Part shown: positions 28,445 through 37,306 of the stretch, one piece after another
Layout: every line of letters starts with the position of its first letter
Numbering within the stretch: position 1 is the first letter of the stretch
Origin: Tunturibacter empetritectus
GTDB lineage: Bacteria > Acidobacteriota > Terriglobia > Terriglobales > Acidobacteriaceae
NCBI RefSeq assembly: GCF_040358985.1
Contig: NZ_CP132932.1
Span: forward strand, 620,001-684,000
Length of the DNA stretch: 64,000 nt
Direction: 5' to 3'
The notes under the pieces: generated by a model
What the model was told of the DNA's origin: nothing
Seen by the model: the letters and a program-made list of their open reading frames with translations, nothing else
Databases searched by the model: none
Translations under genes and position numbers: made by a program

Positions 28445-29941
28445 ATGCGTTGCTTCAATCGACTTATCCTTTTTTCTCTTTTTCTTGTTGTCTTCTCGGG
28501 ATTTGAAGCAGCCGCGCAGACAACGACGACTGCGCCTACAAATGCCGACGTTCAAGAATTGAGGCAGACAGTGCGCGATCTGGCGCAGCGTGTGAGCGCG
28601 CTGGAGGCGGAGTTGCACAAGGAGCAACGGGTGACAACGACGGAAGTGGCGACGCTGAGGCCGGCTGTGCTGGTTGGCCCTGCTGCGGATGTTCGCAGCA
28701 GCGTGGAGAGTGTGTCGAGCAGCAGCGTAGCAGCAACTATACCGTCGTCCACAACAGTGAATACGCAGAGCACTCCAGCACCAATCTCTCCCGTCGCTTC
28801 GGTCCTTCCGACACAACTGCCCGGCGGAGCTACGCTGAACTACACCTTTGATGGTTACTACGACTACGACTTCAATCATCCGATTGGACGGGTGCAGTAT
28901 CTGCGGGCCTACGATGTGCTGAGCAATGCGTTCAGCATCAACCAGGCTGATGTCGTGCTTGCGCTCGACCCGGATGTTGCGGCGGGCAGGCGTTATGGGG
29001 TCCGGCTGGATCTGCAGTTTGGGCAGGCGACAGAGACGCTGCAGGGCAGTCCGCAGAACGAGCCTCGACCGGATATCTACCGGAATATCTTCCAAGTGTA
29101 TGGAACATACGTCGTTCCTCTGGGAAAAGGACTGACAGTGGACGTGGGCAAGTGGGCGAGCTCGCTGGGGATTGAAGGCAACTATACGAAGGACCAGGTG
29201 AACTACTCGCGATCGTTCTTCTTCAACTATCTGCCGTTCTATCACGCCGGCGTCCGGACCAGCTACAAGGTGAATGACAAGCTGGCGGTGAACTACTGGC
29301 TGGTGAATGGAACAGACCAGTCGGAGCCTACGAACTCGTTCAAGGACGAGCTGTTTGGCTTTACGGCGCAGCCTGCGAAGAGTGTTCTTTGGAACTTCAA
29401 CTACTACCTTGGACAGGACCATCCGGATGCCGCGCCGGCTACGAACTGCACTGCTCCGGTGCAGCCTGGGCTGTGTTTGCAGGCGATTACTCCTGCTCCG
29501 GATGGCAAGCAGCATATCTTCGACAGCTACGTGACTTGGAACGCCACGCCGAAGCTGGCGTTGTCGCTGGAGGGGGATTATTTGATCTCGCGGGAGTGGG
29601 CTAATGCGGCTCCTGGTGAGTCTTCCGCTCCTTCGCATGTGGATGGCGGGGCGGTTTATGCGCGGTATCAGCTGACGCCGAAGATGGCGCTCGGTGGGCG
29701 GACCGAGTATCTGTCGGATCGTGGAGGACTCTTCAGCGGGACGACGCAGGCGCTGAAGGAGTTTACCGGGACCTATGAGTACAAGTTTGGCGATGGGTTT
29801 TTGACGCGTGTTGAGTATCGACGAGACTGGAGCAACGTGCCGTACTTTTTGACGAACAAGCCTGGGATGCTGTCTTCGAGTCAGCCTACGCTGACTGTGG
29901 GGATGGTTTGGTGGGTTGGTGGGAAGCAGGGAGCTTGGTAA
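28445..29941 (+). CDS. Outer-membrane beta-barrel porin (OmpL/BBP2-like)
   Basis: A 498-residue exported protein. The ATG at 28445 begins a clean signal peptide (CFNRLILFSLFLVVF, cut near AAAQ). A short coiled coil follows (VQELRQTVRDLAQRVSALEAEL), then a Thr/Ser/Val-rich linker, and from about residue 130 an alternating-residue barrel with many Tyr/Trp girdle residues (FDGYYDYDFNHP onward), matching putative beta-barrel porin-2. The C-terminus ends GAW, near the usual aromatic barrel end. The coiled coil may form a periplasmic trimer stalk. The solute is unknown. Confidence 0.85.
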   Translation: MRCFNRLILFSLFLVVFSGFEAAAQTTTTAPTNADVQELRQTVRDLAQRVSALEAELHKEQRVTTTEVATLRPAVLVGPAADVRSSVESVSSSSVAATIPSSTTVNTQSTPAPISPVASVLPTQLPGGATLNYTFDGYYDYDFNHPIGRVQYLRAYDVLSNAFSINQADVVLALDPDVAAGRRYGVRLDLQFGQATETLQGSPQNEPRPDIYRNIFQVYGTYVVPLGKGLTVDVGKWASSLGIEGNYTKDQVNYSRSFFFNYLPFYHAGVRTSYKVNDKLAVNYWLVNGTDQSEPTNSFKDELFGFTAQPAKSVLWNFNYYLGQDHPDAAPATNCTAPVQPGLCLQAITPAPDGKQHIFDSYVTWNATPKLALSLEGDYLISREWANAAPGESSAPSHVDGGAVYARYQLTPKMALGGRTEYLSDRGGLFSGTTQALKEFTGTYEYKFGDGFLTRVEYRRDWSNVPYFLTNKPGMLSSSQPTLTVGMVWWVGGKQGAW

Positions 29942-29965
29942 CTGCAGTGTTGACGGGAGAGTAGA

Positions 29966-30265
29966 TCAGCGTTGGGCTCGCCCCTTCCATGGAGAGAGTG
30001 TCTTGTAGGTGGGTAGAGCCGTTGCGTTGTTTTTTTTAGCGGAGAGAAGGCGGCGCTTGATCAGCCAACGCACTGCGCTTTGTGCCGCACTTTTACTGAT
30101 GCCGACGTTTTCGGCCAACTCCCGGTAGCCGATCTGTACCTCGGAGCCTCGCTGTTCGGCTTCGGTTGCGAGCCAAAGATAGACCAGGAAGCTGGCTGGG
30201 CGGCGATCGTGTCCGACGAGGTCGCGCATAAGAACGTCGATGATATACGGATCGATCTCGATCAT
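29966..30265 (-). CDS. Helix-turn-helix domain protein
   Basis: A 99-residue DNA-binding protein. It begins MIEIDPYIIDVLMRDLVGHD, has a helical FLVYLWLATEAEQ segment, and a winged-helix type reader IGYRELAENVGISKSAAQSAVRWLIKRRLL near residues 43-75, followed by a basic tail. An in-frame ATG at 30319 would add 18 residues with no visible conserved character; I prefer 30265. It diverges from a VOC protein gene 87 bases away and could regulate it. The signal is unknown. Confidence 0.75.
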   Translation of the reverse strand: MIEIDPYIIDVLMRDLVGHDRRPASFLVYLWLATEAEQRGSEVQIGYRELAENVGISKSAAQSAVRWLIKRRLLSAKKNNATALPTYKTLSPWKGRAQR

Positions 30266-30352
30266 GGCTGTATCAGCCAATACTATAGTTTTACGGAGGC
30301 AATTGCATTGGCGCTTCATGTCGCTTTAGTCTGCAGGACAAGGAGAACGGCG

Positions 30353-30718
30353 ATGATTCGAGGCATTAAATTTGTTGGCGTTCCAGTTCGCAATCAGGAT
30401 GAGGCGTTACGGTTCTGGACAGAGATGGTGGGATGCAAGATTTCGACGGACCAGGAGATGGGTCCAGGACAGCGATGGATTGAGCTTGCCTTCCCTGGGA
30501 CGGAGACCGGTATTGCGTTATTTACTCCGGAGGGGCACGAAGACCGTGTCGGGACGTTTCAGTCCATCAGCTTCTGGTGCGATGACGTCTTCGCAACGGC
30601 CAAGAGCCTGGAGTCGCGTGGCGTGACCTTTGTCCAGGCTCCTCGAAAGGAAGATTGGGGAACGTCGGCGATCTTTGCAGACGCCGATGGAAATCAGTTT
30701 GTCCTGTCCAGCCGATAG
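30353..30718 (+). CDS. VOC (glyoxalase/bleomycin-resistance) family protein
   Basis: A 121-residue single vicinal-oxygen-chelate module: the opening IKFVGVPVRNQDEALRFWTE, a middle ELAFPGTETGIALF, and a closing DADGNQFVL. AGGAG precedes the ATG at 30353, and the upstream in-frame extension covers the divergent regulator, so the shorter start is right. Such proteins bind a metal and act as isomerases, dioxygenases or drug-binding proteins, usually as dimers. It is divergent from the HTH gene. The specific reaction cannot be stated. Confidence 0.85.
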   Translation: MIRGIKFVGVPVRNQDEALRFWTEMVGCKISTDQEMGPGQRWIELAFPGTETGIALFTPEGHEDRVGTFQSISFWCDDVFATAKSLESRGVTFVQAPRKEDWGTSAIFADADGNQFVLSSR

Positions 30719-30726
30719 CTGACCAA

Positions 30727-31971
30727 CTAGCTGTATTTGAGCCAGCGGAGGATCTCGGGGAGGTTGGGTTTTTTGCCGTACATGAGAATGCCTACACGAT
30801 ATATGCGGCTTGCAACCCATAGGATGGCGAGGATGGTCATGCTCATGAGGATGAATGAGAGGCCGATCTGCCAGGGTGGGACGGTGGTGAGGGAGATGCG
30901 GAAGTTCATCAGCAGGGGGCTGCAAAAGGGGATGAGCGAGACGACCTGCGCGAGGGTGGAGTTTGGCGCGCGCACGATGACGAAGATCATGAGGAAGCAG
31001 AAGGCTAGCGGGATGACGAGGAACATGTTGAGCTGCTGGAGTTCCTGCTCGGAGTTTGTCATGGCGCCGAGAGCGGCGGCGATACTGGAGTAGAGCAGGA
31101 AGCCGAAGATGAAGTAGGCGACGAAGAAGATGATCTGCGTGGCGCTGATGAGCGCGTGACCGCTGCCGATGAGGCTGGTTGCGAGGGATGTGGAACCGAG
31201 GGCGGCGGCGGCAATCATCCAGACGCCTACTTGCGAGATGCCTACTGCGCCGACGCCAAGGATCTTACCGGCGAGCATCTCGTCAGGCTTGATGGCGGAG
31301 AGCATGACCTCGAAGACGCGGCTGCTTTTTTCTTCTATGATGGAGCGTGCGGTGTTCATACCGTAGAGCATGATGACCATGTACATGAGGAAGAAGAGGA
31401 GATAAGCGGCTCCGAAGGCGGCGCGGCTGCTGCCTGTTTTGCTGGTGTCGATGGCGACGGGGGCCATGAGGGCTGCGATGTCGGACGATCCCATACCTTG
31501 ATGCGTGAGACCTTCGCGGGTGAGTACGTTTTGGATGGCGGTGGAGAGTGTGTCTTCGGTGCTGATGTCTCCGGCTGAGCGGGGAACATAGGTGAAGGTG
31601 GGGCGTGCGTTGGTCTGTGCTGCAGGCGTAACGACGAGATAGCCCGTGAGTTCTCCGGATTTACTTTGCAGATTGCGGTCGAGGTTGACGCGAATCTCGT
31701 CGCTGTTGGAGGGCGAGTCTGGTGTCAGGACTTCGACGGTCATGCCACTGTTTTTTCCAGTCTGAAGTTCGTGTTTGAGATCGGCGGAGAAGGACGTGTC
31801 GGACGCGACGATGGCGATATGGGCCGAGGATTTTGTGCGAGAGGCGAGATAGCCGCTGCCGAAGACGAAGGCTCCCATGAAGAGCGGAATGAGAATGGTG
31901 GCGATGAGGAAGGCTTTGGTGCGGATGCGCTCGAGGTACTCGCGTTTGGCGATGAGCCAGATGTTATGCAT
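30727..31971 (-). CDS. ABC-2 type transporter permease (NatB-like)
   Basis: A 414-residue inner-membrane exporter subunit. It starts MHNIWLIAKREYLERIRTKAF with a first membrane helix (FLIATILIPLFMGAF), then a large extracytoplasmic domain (about residues 50-175), and five hydrophobic helices in the C-terminal half, with SRVFEVMLSAIKPDEMLAGKILGVG, the usual NatB/ABC2_membrane_3 signature. The ATG at 31971 lies eight bases inside the end of the ATPase gene, so the two are coupled. A longer open frame runs back over the ATPase gene and is not real. Cargo is unknown; Na+ efflux is known for NatAB. Confidence 0.9.
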   Translation of the reverse strand: MHNIWLIAKREYLERIRTKAFLIATILIPLFMGAFVFGSGYLASRTKSSAHIAIVASDTSFSADLKHELQTGKNSGMTVEVLTPDSPSNSDEIRVNLDRNLQSKSGELTGYLVVTPAAQTNARPTFTYVPRSAGDISTEDTLSTAIQNVLTREGLTHQGMGSSDIAALMAPVAIDTSKTGSSRAAFGAAYLLFFLMYMVIMLYGMNTARSIIEEKSSRVFEVMLSAIKPDEMLAGKILGVGAVGISQVGVWMIAAAALGSTSLATSLIGSGHALISATQIIFFVAYFIFGFLLYSSIAAALGAMTNSEQELQQLNMFLVIPLAFCFLMIFVIVRAPNSTLAQVVSLIPFCSPLLMNFRISLTTVPPWQIGLSFILMSMTILAILWVASRIYRVGILMYGKKPNLPEILRWLKYS

Positions 31972-32908
31972 TGACTTTTTCTCCAGCGGGGATGCCGGTC
32001 GAATCTTCGGTGACCTTTTCGATGAAGATCTCTTCGAGTGTCGGCTCCATAACTTCGAAGCGGGTGACGCGGGCGCCGGTGCGGATGGCTTCGGCGAGGA
32101 GGGTCTGGGCGTCGGCTCCTTCGGCTCCTGAGCTGCGAAGGCGGATCTCGGCGTGGCCTCCGTAGTTTTTTGAGGAGTGGATGGCGGGGTGATTGAGGAA
32201 GGAGTCGTCGCCTGTGAAGTTGATGAGGACGCGGTTGACGGGGTAGCGGGACTTGATCTCGCGCATGGAGCCGGAGAGAACGAGATGGCTGTTGTGGATG
32301 AGGCAGATGTTGTCGCAGATCTTTTCGACCTGGTCCATGCGGTGGGTGGAGAAGAGAATGGTGCGGCCTTGTTTGCGGAGGTCGACGAGGGTGTCCATGA
32401 GAAGGACTGCGTTGACGGGATCAAGGCCGCTGAAGGGCTCGTCCATGATGATGAGTTCGGGCTCGTGGAGGAGGGTGGAGATGAACTGGATCTTCTGCTG
32501 CATCCCCTTGGAGAGTTCTTCGGTCTTCTTGTCGATGGATGGGGTGATGCCGAGGCGGTCGCACCAGTCGTGTGCGCGCTTTGACGCGGTGGTGGCGTCG
32601 AGACCGCGGAGTTGACCAAGAAAGATGAGTTGGTCCATGACCTTCATCTTTTTGTAGAGGCCGCGCTCTTCGGGGAGATAGCCGACGCGCTTGAGGAGGT
32701 TGCGGTTGAAGGGTTGGCCGAAGAGGCTGACGGTGCCGGAGTCGGGGACCGTGATGCCGATCATCATGCGGATGGAGGAGGTTTTGCCGGAGCCGTTGGG
32801 GCCGAGGAGGCCGAACATGCTGCCTGGTTCGATGGTGAAGCTGAGGTCTGCTACGGCGATCTTGGTGTCGTAGGCCTTGCGGACATGTTGCAGTTCTACG
32901 ATGGGCAT
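31964..32908 (-). CDS. ABC transporter ATP-binding protein (NatA-like)
   Basis: A 314-residue ATPase powering the adjacent ABC-2 permease. Walker A is GPNGSGKTS near residue 37-45, the signature motif is LSKGMQQK near 138-145, Walker B is ELIIMDEP followed by FSGLDPVN, and the switch His is in FSTHRMDQVEKI. The C-terminal part after 215 is the extra regulatory domain common to NatA/CcmA-type exporters. Its 3' end overlaps the permease start. The pair forms a standard two-gene exporter operon. Confidence 0.93.
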   Translation of the reverse strand: MPIVELQHVRKAYDTKIAVADLSFTIEPGSMFGLLGPNGSGKTSSIRMMIGITVPDSGTVSLFGQPFNRNLLKRVGYLPEERGLYKKMKVMDQLIFLGQLRGLDATTASKRAHDWCDRLGITPSIDKKTEELSKGMQQKIQFISTLLHEPELIIMDEPFSGLDPVNAVLLMDTLVDLRKQGRTILFSTHRMDQVEKICDNICLIHNSHLVLSGSMREIKSRYPVNRVLINFTGDDSFLNHPAIHSSKNYGGHAEIRLRSSGAEGADAQTLLAEAIRTGARVTRFEVMEPTLEEIFIEKVTEDSTGIPAGEKVNA

Positions 32909-33074
32909 GGGTTCTCGTGTTGTGTGTCAGGGCCAGTTTATCAGGGTGAGTTGTAGGTTCCGGCGAGGTTCGATGAGATTGGAAAATCTACTCAGTTGTG
33001 CACTGAGGTCAATAGGGAGGGAGTTTGTCTGGAATGAGCTTCGTTGACGCGCATCTGACTTTTCGAGGTGGATT

Positions 33075-33269
33075 ATGGAACAGAGTAATGGGAAGAAGCA
33101 CTTTCACTGCAAAGATGTCGGGTATGCGTGCGACTGGCAGCTTGAGGGCGATAGTGAAGAAGAGATGCTGCCTGTTATCGAACAGCATGCAGCGGAGGTT
33201 CATAATCTGACGCACTTCAAAGAGGAGGCGGTGGAGCATGTGAAGGAGGCAATACGGAGGAATGGCTGA
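33075..33269 (+). CDS. DUF1059 family small protein
   Basis: A 64-residue protein matching the DUF1059 pattern: an HCKDVGYACDW opening with two Cys seven residues apart, an acidic EEEM stretch and EQHAAEVHNL, and a final amphipathic helix. These small soluble proteins are widespread and uncharacterised. AGGTGG lies upstream of the ATG. It is convergent with the MFS gene, four bases apart. Confidence 0.8.
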   Translation: MEQSNGKKHFHCKDVGYACDWQLEGDSEEEMLPVIEQHAAEVHNLTHFKEEAVEHVKEAIRRNG

Positions 33270-33273
33270 GCGG

Positions 33274-34506
33274 TTAGAGGATGGATAGCTTTTCGACGAT
33301 GCGGGCGTGGCGGTGTTTGCGATCTAGTCTGGCAGAGAGGATCGCGAGGAGCAAAGTAACGAGGGTTACGATGATGCTGGCGAGAGGGAGCTGGCGGTAG
33401 GTGTAGCCGGCGGTGAGCATCATGCCGCCGAGAGAGGCTCCGGTGGCGTTGCCGAAGTTGAAGGCTCCCTGGTTGAGGGTGGAGGCGAGGTTGGGTGCGG
33501 CGGCGGCCTGGTCGACGATGCGGGACTGGAGGGGTGCTCCGGCGGCGAACTGGATCGCTCCCCAGATGAGGATCATGGCGATGGCGGGGATGACGTGGGG
33601 TTCGGCGTAGTAGAGGGCGAGGAGCGAGGCAAGGAGGGTGAGGAGTGCGCCGATGAGGAAGGCCATGGGGCGCCAGTCGCTGAGAGTGCCGCCAAGGAAG
33701 TTGCCGACGGTGATGCCGACGCCGAAGAGAAGAAGCGTGAGGGTGACGGCGTGGGGAGAGACGAGCGTGACGGCCTCTAGGGTGGGGGCGATGTAGGTGA
33801 AGACGCAGAAGAGCGAGGCCGAGGTGAGGACGCTCATGGCGAGGACGAGCAGGACTTGTGGCTTGCGGAGGACGCGGAACTCGTGGAGGAGGCTGCCGGA
33901 GCCTGCTGCTTGTTTGGGGACGAGGAAGAAGACAGCAGTGGCGGCGAGGAGGCCTATGGGGACGATGGCCCAGAAGGCGAATCTCCAGCCGTAAGCCTGG
34001 CCAAGTGCAGTTCCGGCTGGGACGCCTAGGACGTTGGCCAGGGTGAGACCGGAGAACATGAGCGCAATCGCCTGGGCACGCTGGTTGCGCGGGACGAGGT
34101 TGGCAGCGACTACACTGCCGATGCCGAAGAAGGCTCCGTGGCAGAGGGCGGTAAGGACGCGGGCGGCGAAGAGGAGATTGTAAGTTGGGGCTATGGCGCA
34201 TGCCAGATTGCCGAGGGTGAAGACTCCCATGAGCAGAAGGAGGGCGAGTTTGCGTTCGAGGCGGGCGGTGGCGATGGCTACGATTGGCGCGCCGATGGTG
34301 ACGGAGAGCGCGTAACCGGTGACGAGGACGCCGGCTTTGGGGATGCTGACGCGGAAGTCGTCGGCGAGGTTGGGCAGCAGGCCCATGATGATGAACTCGG
34401 AGGTGCCGATGCCGAAGGCTGCTACCGCAAGCGCCATCAGCGGCGTGTGCAGCAGGATGTTTTTGCGCTCGGCGGTCAGTTCTGAGCTTGCTTCGGAGGC
34501 AGGCAT
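33274..34506 (-). CDS. MFS transporter (DHA1/AraJ-like)
   Basis: A 410-residue major-facilitator protein with about 12 hydrophobic segments. The family opening is MALAVAAFGIGTSEFIIMGLLPNLADDF, typical of drug:H+ antiporter-1 members such as AraJ and YdhP, with ALCHGAFFGIGSVVAANLV in helix 4 and GLTLANVLGVPAGTALGQ in helix 5 (the antiporter motif C region). The second half repeats the six-helix fold. It ends with basic residues in the cytoplasm. Likely an exporter of sugars or small hydrophobic compounds; cargo unknown. It diverges from recG with about 90 bases between the starts. Confidence 0.92.
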   Translation of the reverse strand: MPASEASSELTAERKNILLHTPLMALAVAAFGIGTSEFIIMGLLPNLADDFRVSIPKAGVLVTGYALSVTIGAPIVAIATARLERKLALLLLMGVFTLGNLACAIAPTYNLLFAARVLTALCHGAFFGIGSVVAANLVPRNQRAQAIALMFSGLTLANVLGVPAGTALGQAYGWRFAFWAIVPIGLLAATAVFFLVPKQAAGSGSLLHEFRVLRKPQVLLVLAMSVLTSASLFCVFTYIAPTLEAVTLVSPHAVTLTLLLFGVGITVGNFLGGTLSDWRPMAFLIGALLTLLASLLALYYAEPHVIPAIAMILIWGAIQFAAGAPLQSRIVDQAAAAPNLASTLNQGAFNFGNATGASLGGMMLTAGYTYRQLPLASIIVTLVTLLLAILSARLDRKHRHARIVEKLSIL

Positions 34507-34598
34507 TCTTTTATTGCAACATATCTTCTGTCAATACTGAAAGGCTGTTGTGGAAGTGCAGGAGTTGGCCCATGGCTGGTTCTTGGTAGCATCGGTCT

Positions 34599-37163
34599 GT
34601 GCTGGAACTTTCTACACCTATCAAGTTTGTGAAGCTCGTGGGGGAGCGGATTGCAGTCGAGCTTGCCAAGCGCGGCGTCGAGACGGTCGAGGATCTGCTG
34701 TATCACCTGCCCTTTCGCTACGAAGATCGCCTGAACCCAGTGCCGATGAGTGAGCTGAAGGCAGGGACGATGGCGTCGGTGATCGGCGAGGTGCGTGGGA
34801 CGGTGCTGCTGCAGACGCGGAACATGCCGTTGTTTGAGATGACGGTGGGACAGGGACTCAGCACGGTGAAGTGCATGTGGTTTCGCGGGACCTATTTGAG
34901 GGACAAGTTTCACGTGGGGCAGATGGTGGCGCTGTATGGCAAGCTTGAACCTTCCCGTAGCAGCGCGGGAAAGTTCAAGATGATTCAGCCGCAGTTTGAG
35001 ATTCTGCCTTCGGGGGCTGGTGCGGATGCTGAGTTTTCCATGCTCGAGGTTGGGCGGATTGTGCCGGTGTATGAGTCGCTTGGGGGCACTACGGCGTGGG
35101 GCGCGAAGCTGGGATCGAAGTGGCTCAGGCGGGTGATCTGGGCCCTCTTTGAGGAGTTGGAGGGCGGGGAGAAGCTTAAAGCAGATTCCTCCGCTGCGCT
35201 GCGGAATGACAAGCAAAAGAACGAACTACACCAGGAACAAGAGCAAAAACAACAACAAAAGCAAAGGCAACAGGTGGCGGGTGCGAGCAGTGTACATCCC
35301 ACCCATCACGGTGAGACTGCGATGGATGGGGCACCCGGGCTGCGTGGGCCGCGAGAGAACGGAGTGGTTGAGACCTTGCCAGGGGCGATGCTTAAGCGGC
35401 TCTCGTTTCCTGAGCGGCTGAAGGCTCTGAAGGCTGTGCATTTTCCTGAAGCCGGGACGCCGATGGTGGAGCTGATGTCGGCGACAACGCCTGGACATCG
35501 CCGGTTGATCTTCGAAGAGTTTTTCTATCTTGAGCTGGGACTGGAGTTGAAGCGGCGGCGCATGAGGGAGCGCGAAGGCACTGCGTTTGTGACGAATGTG
35601 AAGGTGCGGGAGGCGATCAAGCAGGTGCTTCCCTTCCATCCGACGGCGGCGCAGAAGCGCGTGCTGGGCGAGATTGCGAGCGATATGCGCAGGCCGCAGC
35701 CGATGCGGAGATTGCTGCAGGGCGATGTGGGATCAGGCAAGACGATCGTCGCGATGCAGGCTGCGCTGGTTGCGATTGAGAACGGCTACCAGACGGCTCT
35801 GATGGCACCGACGGAGATTCTGGCGACGCAGCATTATCTCTCCGCGAGAAAGCTGCTGGGGGATGTGCTGTCTCCACGCACGGGAAAGCCTTATCGGGTG
35901 ACCCTTTTGACGGGTTCGCTCGATGAGGCGACGAAACGGGAGGCGCGCGGGAGAATCTTTCGCGGCGAGACCGATCTGGCGATTGGGACTCATGCGCTGA
36001 TCGAAGATAAAGTCGACTTCGAAAATCTGGGCCTCGTGATCGTCGATGAGCAGCACAGGTTCGGCGTGCAGCAACGATTTCGGTTGATGAAGAAGCCTGG
36101 CGCGTTAGATCCGGATGTGCTGGTGATGACGGCTACGCCAATTCCTCGAACGCTTGCTCTGACGTTATACGGCGATCTTGATGCAAGTGTGATCGATGAG
36201 CTACCGCCGGGGCGAACGCCGATTGTAACCAGACGAACGACGGAGGAACGTGCGGAGGACGTGTGGGCTTTTGTGCGCAAGCAGGTAGAGGCGGGACGGC
36301 AGGCCTACATCGTGTATCCAGTGATTGAAGGTGCGAAGGATGACCAACCGGAGTTGGATTTTCCGCAGGATATTGAACCGGACGAGGCGAACGCAAGCGT
36401 AAAAGCAAAAGCGGATTCCTCCGCTGCGTTGCGGAATAACAACAAAGAAACAACGGCGAGGAAGAAGACGACGGACGTAAAGGGAGGAAGTGCAAAGGTC
36501 AAGCGCACGAGGTCTTCTGTGAAGATGGAGAAGTTATTTGAGCCGAAGAGGGCGCTTCGAGCAGCGACGGATATGTATGAGGAGCTTCGGCAGGGGCCTC
36601 TGAGCGGGCTGCGGCTGGGGCTGCTGCATGGGCGGTTGAGCGCGGACGACAAGGATGTGACGATGCGGCGGTTCCAGCGGGGAGATCTTGACGTGCTGAT
36701 TGCGACGACTGTGATCGAAGTGGGCGTCGATGTCCCGAACGCTTCGGTGATGGTGATCGAACATGCCGAACGGTTTGGGTTGGCGCAGATGCATCAGCTG
36801 CGCGGCCGTGTTGGGCGTGGAGCGGCGAAGAGCTTCTGCGTGTTGATGACAGGCGGAAGGGTGAGCGAGCAGGCTGAGGCCAGGCTGGATGCGATGGTAC
36901 GTACGCAGAATGGTTTTGAACTAGCCGAGCTTGATCTGCAGCAACGCGGGCCTGGAGAGTTTTTTGGAACGCGCCAGGCTGGTATGCCGGAGTTCAGGGT
37001 TGCAAATCTGATACGCGACCGAGAGCTGCTGGAGTTGGCGAAGACGGAGGCTGGGCGCTTTGCGTCGGAGCCTGATCCATCCGTTTTGAGTGAAGAGAAG
37101 GACGCAGTGTGGGCGCGACTGAAGATGCAGTGGCAGAGAAAGTACGGGTTAGTGGAAGCCTAA
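34599..37163 (+). CDS. recG: ATP-dependent DNA helicase RecG with two repeat-derived insertions
   Basis: Branch-migrating helicase that regresses stalled forks and processes recombination intermediates. The 854 residues show the wedge domain (about 5-280), helicase motif I GDVGSGKT, motif II VDEQHRFG (the RecG DEQH form), motif III VMTATPIPRT, and motifs V-VI ending LRGRVGRGAAKSFC. The start is GTG. Family members are usually about 690-700 residues; the excess is mainly two low-complexity insertions, residues about 192-252 in the wedge and about 595-640 between helicase motifs. Both contain the peptide ADSSAALRN and are translated R2 repeats, the first joined to an R1 repeat. All core motifs remain intact. 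Confidence 0.95.
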   Translation: MLELSTPIKFVKLVGERIAVELAKRGVETVEDLLYHLPFRYEDRLNPVPMSELKAGTMASVIGEVRGTVLLQTRNMPLFEMTVGQGLSTVKCMWFRGTYLRDKFHVGQMVALYGKLEPSRSSAGKFKMIQPQFEILPSGAGADAEFSMLEVGRIVPVYESLGGTTAWGAKLGSKWLRRVIWALFEELEGGEKLKADSSAALRNDKQKNELHQEQEQKQQQKQRQQVAGASSVHPTHHGETAMDGAPGLRGPRENGVVETLPGAMLKRLSFPERLKALKAVHFPEAGTPMVELMSATTPGHRRLIFEEFFYLELGLELKRRRMREREGTAFVTNVKVREAIKQVLPFHPTAAQKRVLGEIASDMRRPQPMRRLLQGDVGSGKTIVAMQAALVAIENGYQTALMAPTEILATQHYLSARKLLGDVLSPRTGKPYRVTLLTGSLDEATKREARGRIFRGETDLAIGTHALIEDKVDFENLGLVIVDEQHRFGVQQRFRLMKKPGALDPDVLVMTATPIPRTLALTLYGDLDASVIDELPPGRTPIVTRRTTEERAEDVWAFVRKQVEAGRQAYIVYPVIEGAKDDQPELDFPQDIEPDEANASVKAKADSSAALRNNNKETTARKKTTDVKGGSAKVKRTRSSVKMEKLFEPKRALRAATDMYEELRQGPLSGLRLGLLHGRLSADDKDVTMRRFQRGDLDVLIATTVIEVGVDVPNASVMVIEHAERFGLAQMHQLRGRVGRGAAKSFCVLMTGGRVSEQAEARLDAMVRTQNGFELAELDLQQRGPGEFFGTRQAGMPEFRVANLIRDRELLELAKTEAGRFASEPDPSVLSEEKDAVWARLKMQWQRKYGLVEA
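35181..35219. repeat. R2 palindrome inside recG, copy A
   Basis: GCAGATTCCTCCGCTGCGCT then GCGGAATGACAAGCAAAAG, in frame with recG and translated as ADSSAALRNDKQK. It is followed by an AAC/CAA-rich tract (35220-35275) like the tracts beside intergenic copies. Confidence 0.85.
35297..35338. repeat. R1 hairpin inside recG, copy 4
   Basis: Reverse orientation: its reverse complement reads CCGGGTGCCCCATCCATC, an 11-13 base loop, then GATGGGTGGGA. The stem is kept with one G-T wobble although the sequence differs from copies 1-3. It is translated as HPTHHGETAMDGAPG. Confidence 0.8.
36411..36440. repeat. R2 palindrome inside recG, copy B
   Basis: GCGGATTCCTCCGCTGCGTT then GCGGAATAAC, in frame and again translated ADSSAALRN. 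It differs from copy A by only a few bases. Confidence 0.85.
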
Positions 37164-37232
37164 TTCTTTGGACGTTCCCTGCAGGTTTGGAGACCGCTAG
37201 AACGGATTGCTGCCGGTGTAGAGGAAGGCAAC

Positions 37233-37267
37233 CGCAGATTCCCTTCGGGAATGACAAGCAAAAAAAA
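37233..37267. repeat. R2 palindrome downstream of recG
   Basis: CGCAGATTCCCTTCGGGAAT then GACAAGCAAAAAAAA. The right end GAATGACAAGCAAAA equals that of recG copy A. It lies in the 143-base gap between recG and the convergent receiver gene and might double as a terminator, although the poly-A reads as T-tract only on the minus strand. Confidence 0.75.
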
Positions 37268-37306
37268 ATACAGGTTCTACGCAAACTGCTACTTGATCCA
37301 GTGGCT

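Noticed and set aside
31972..32619. N-terminal extension of the ABC permease frame
   Set aside because: It is Ser/Pro/Thr-rich noise overlapping the ATPase gene; the permease begins at MHNIWLIAKREY (31971).
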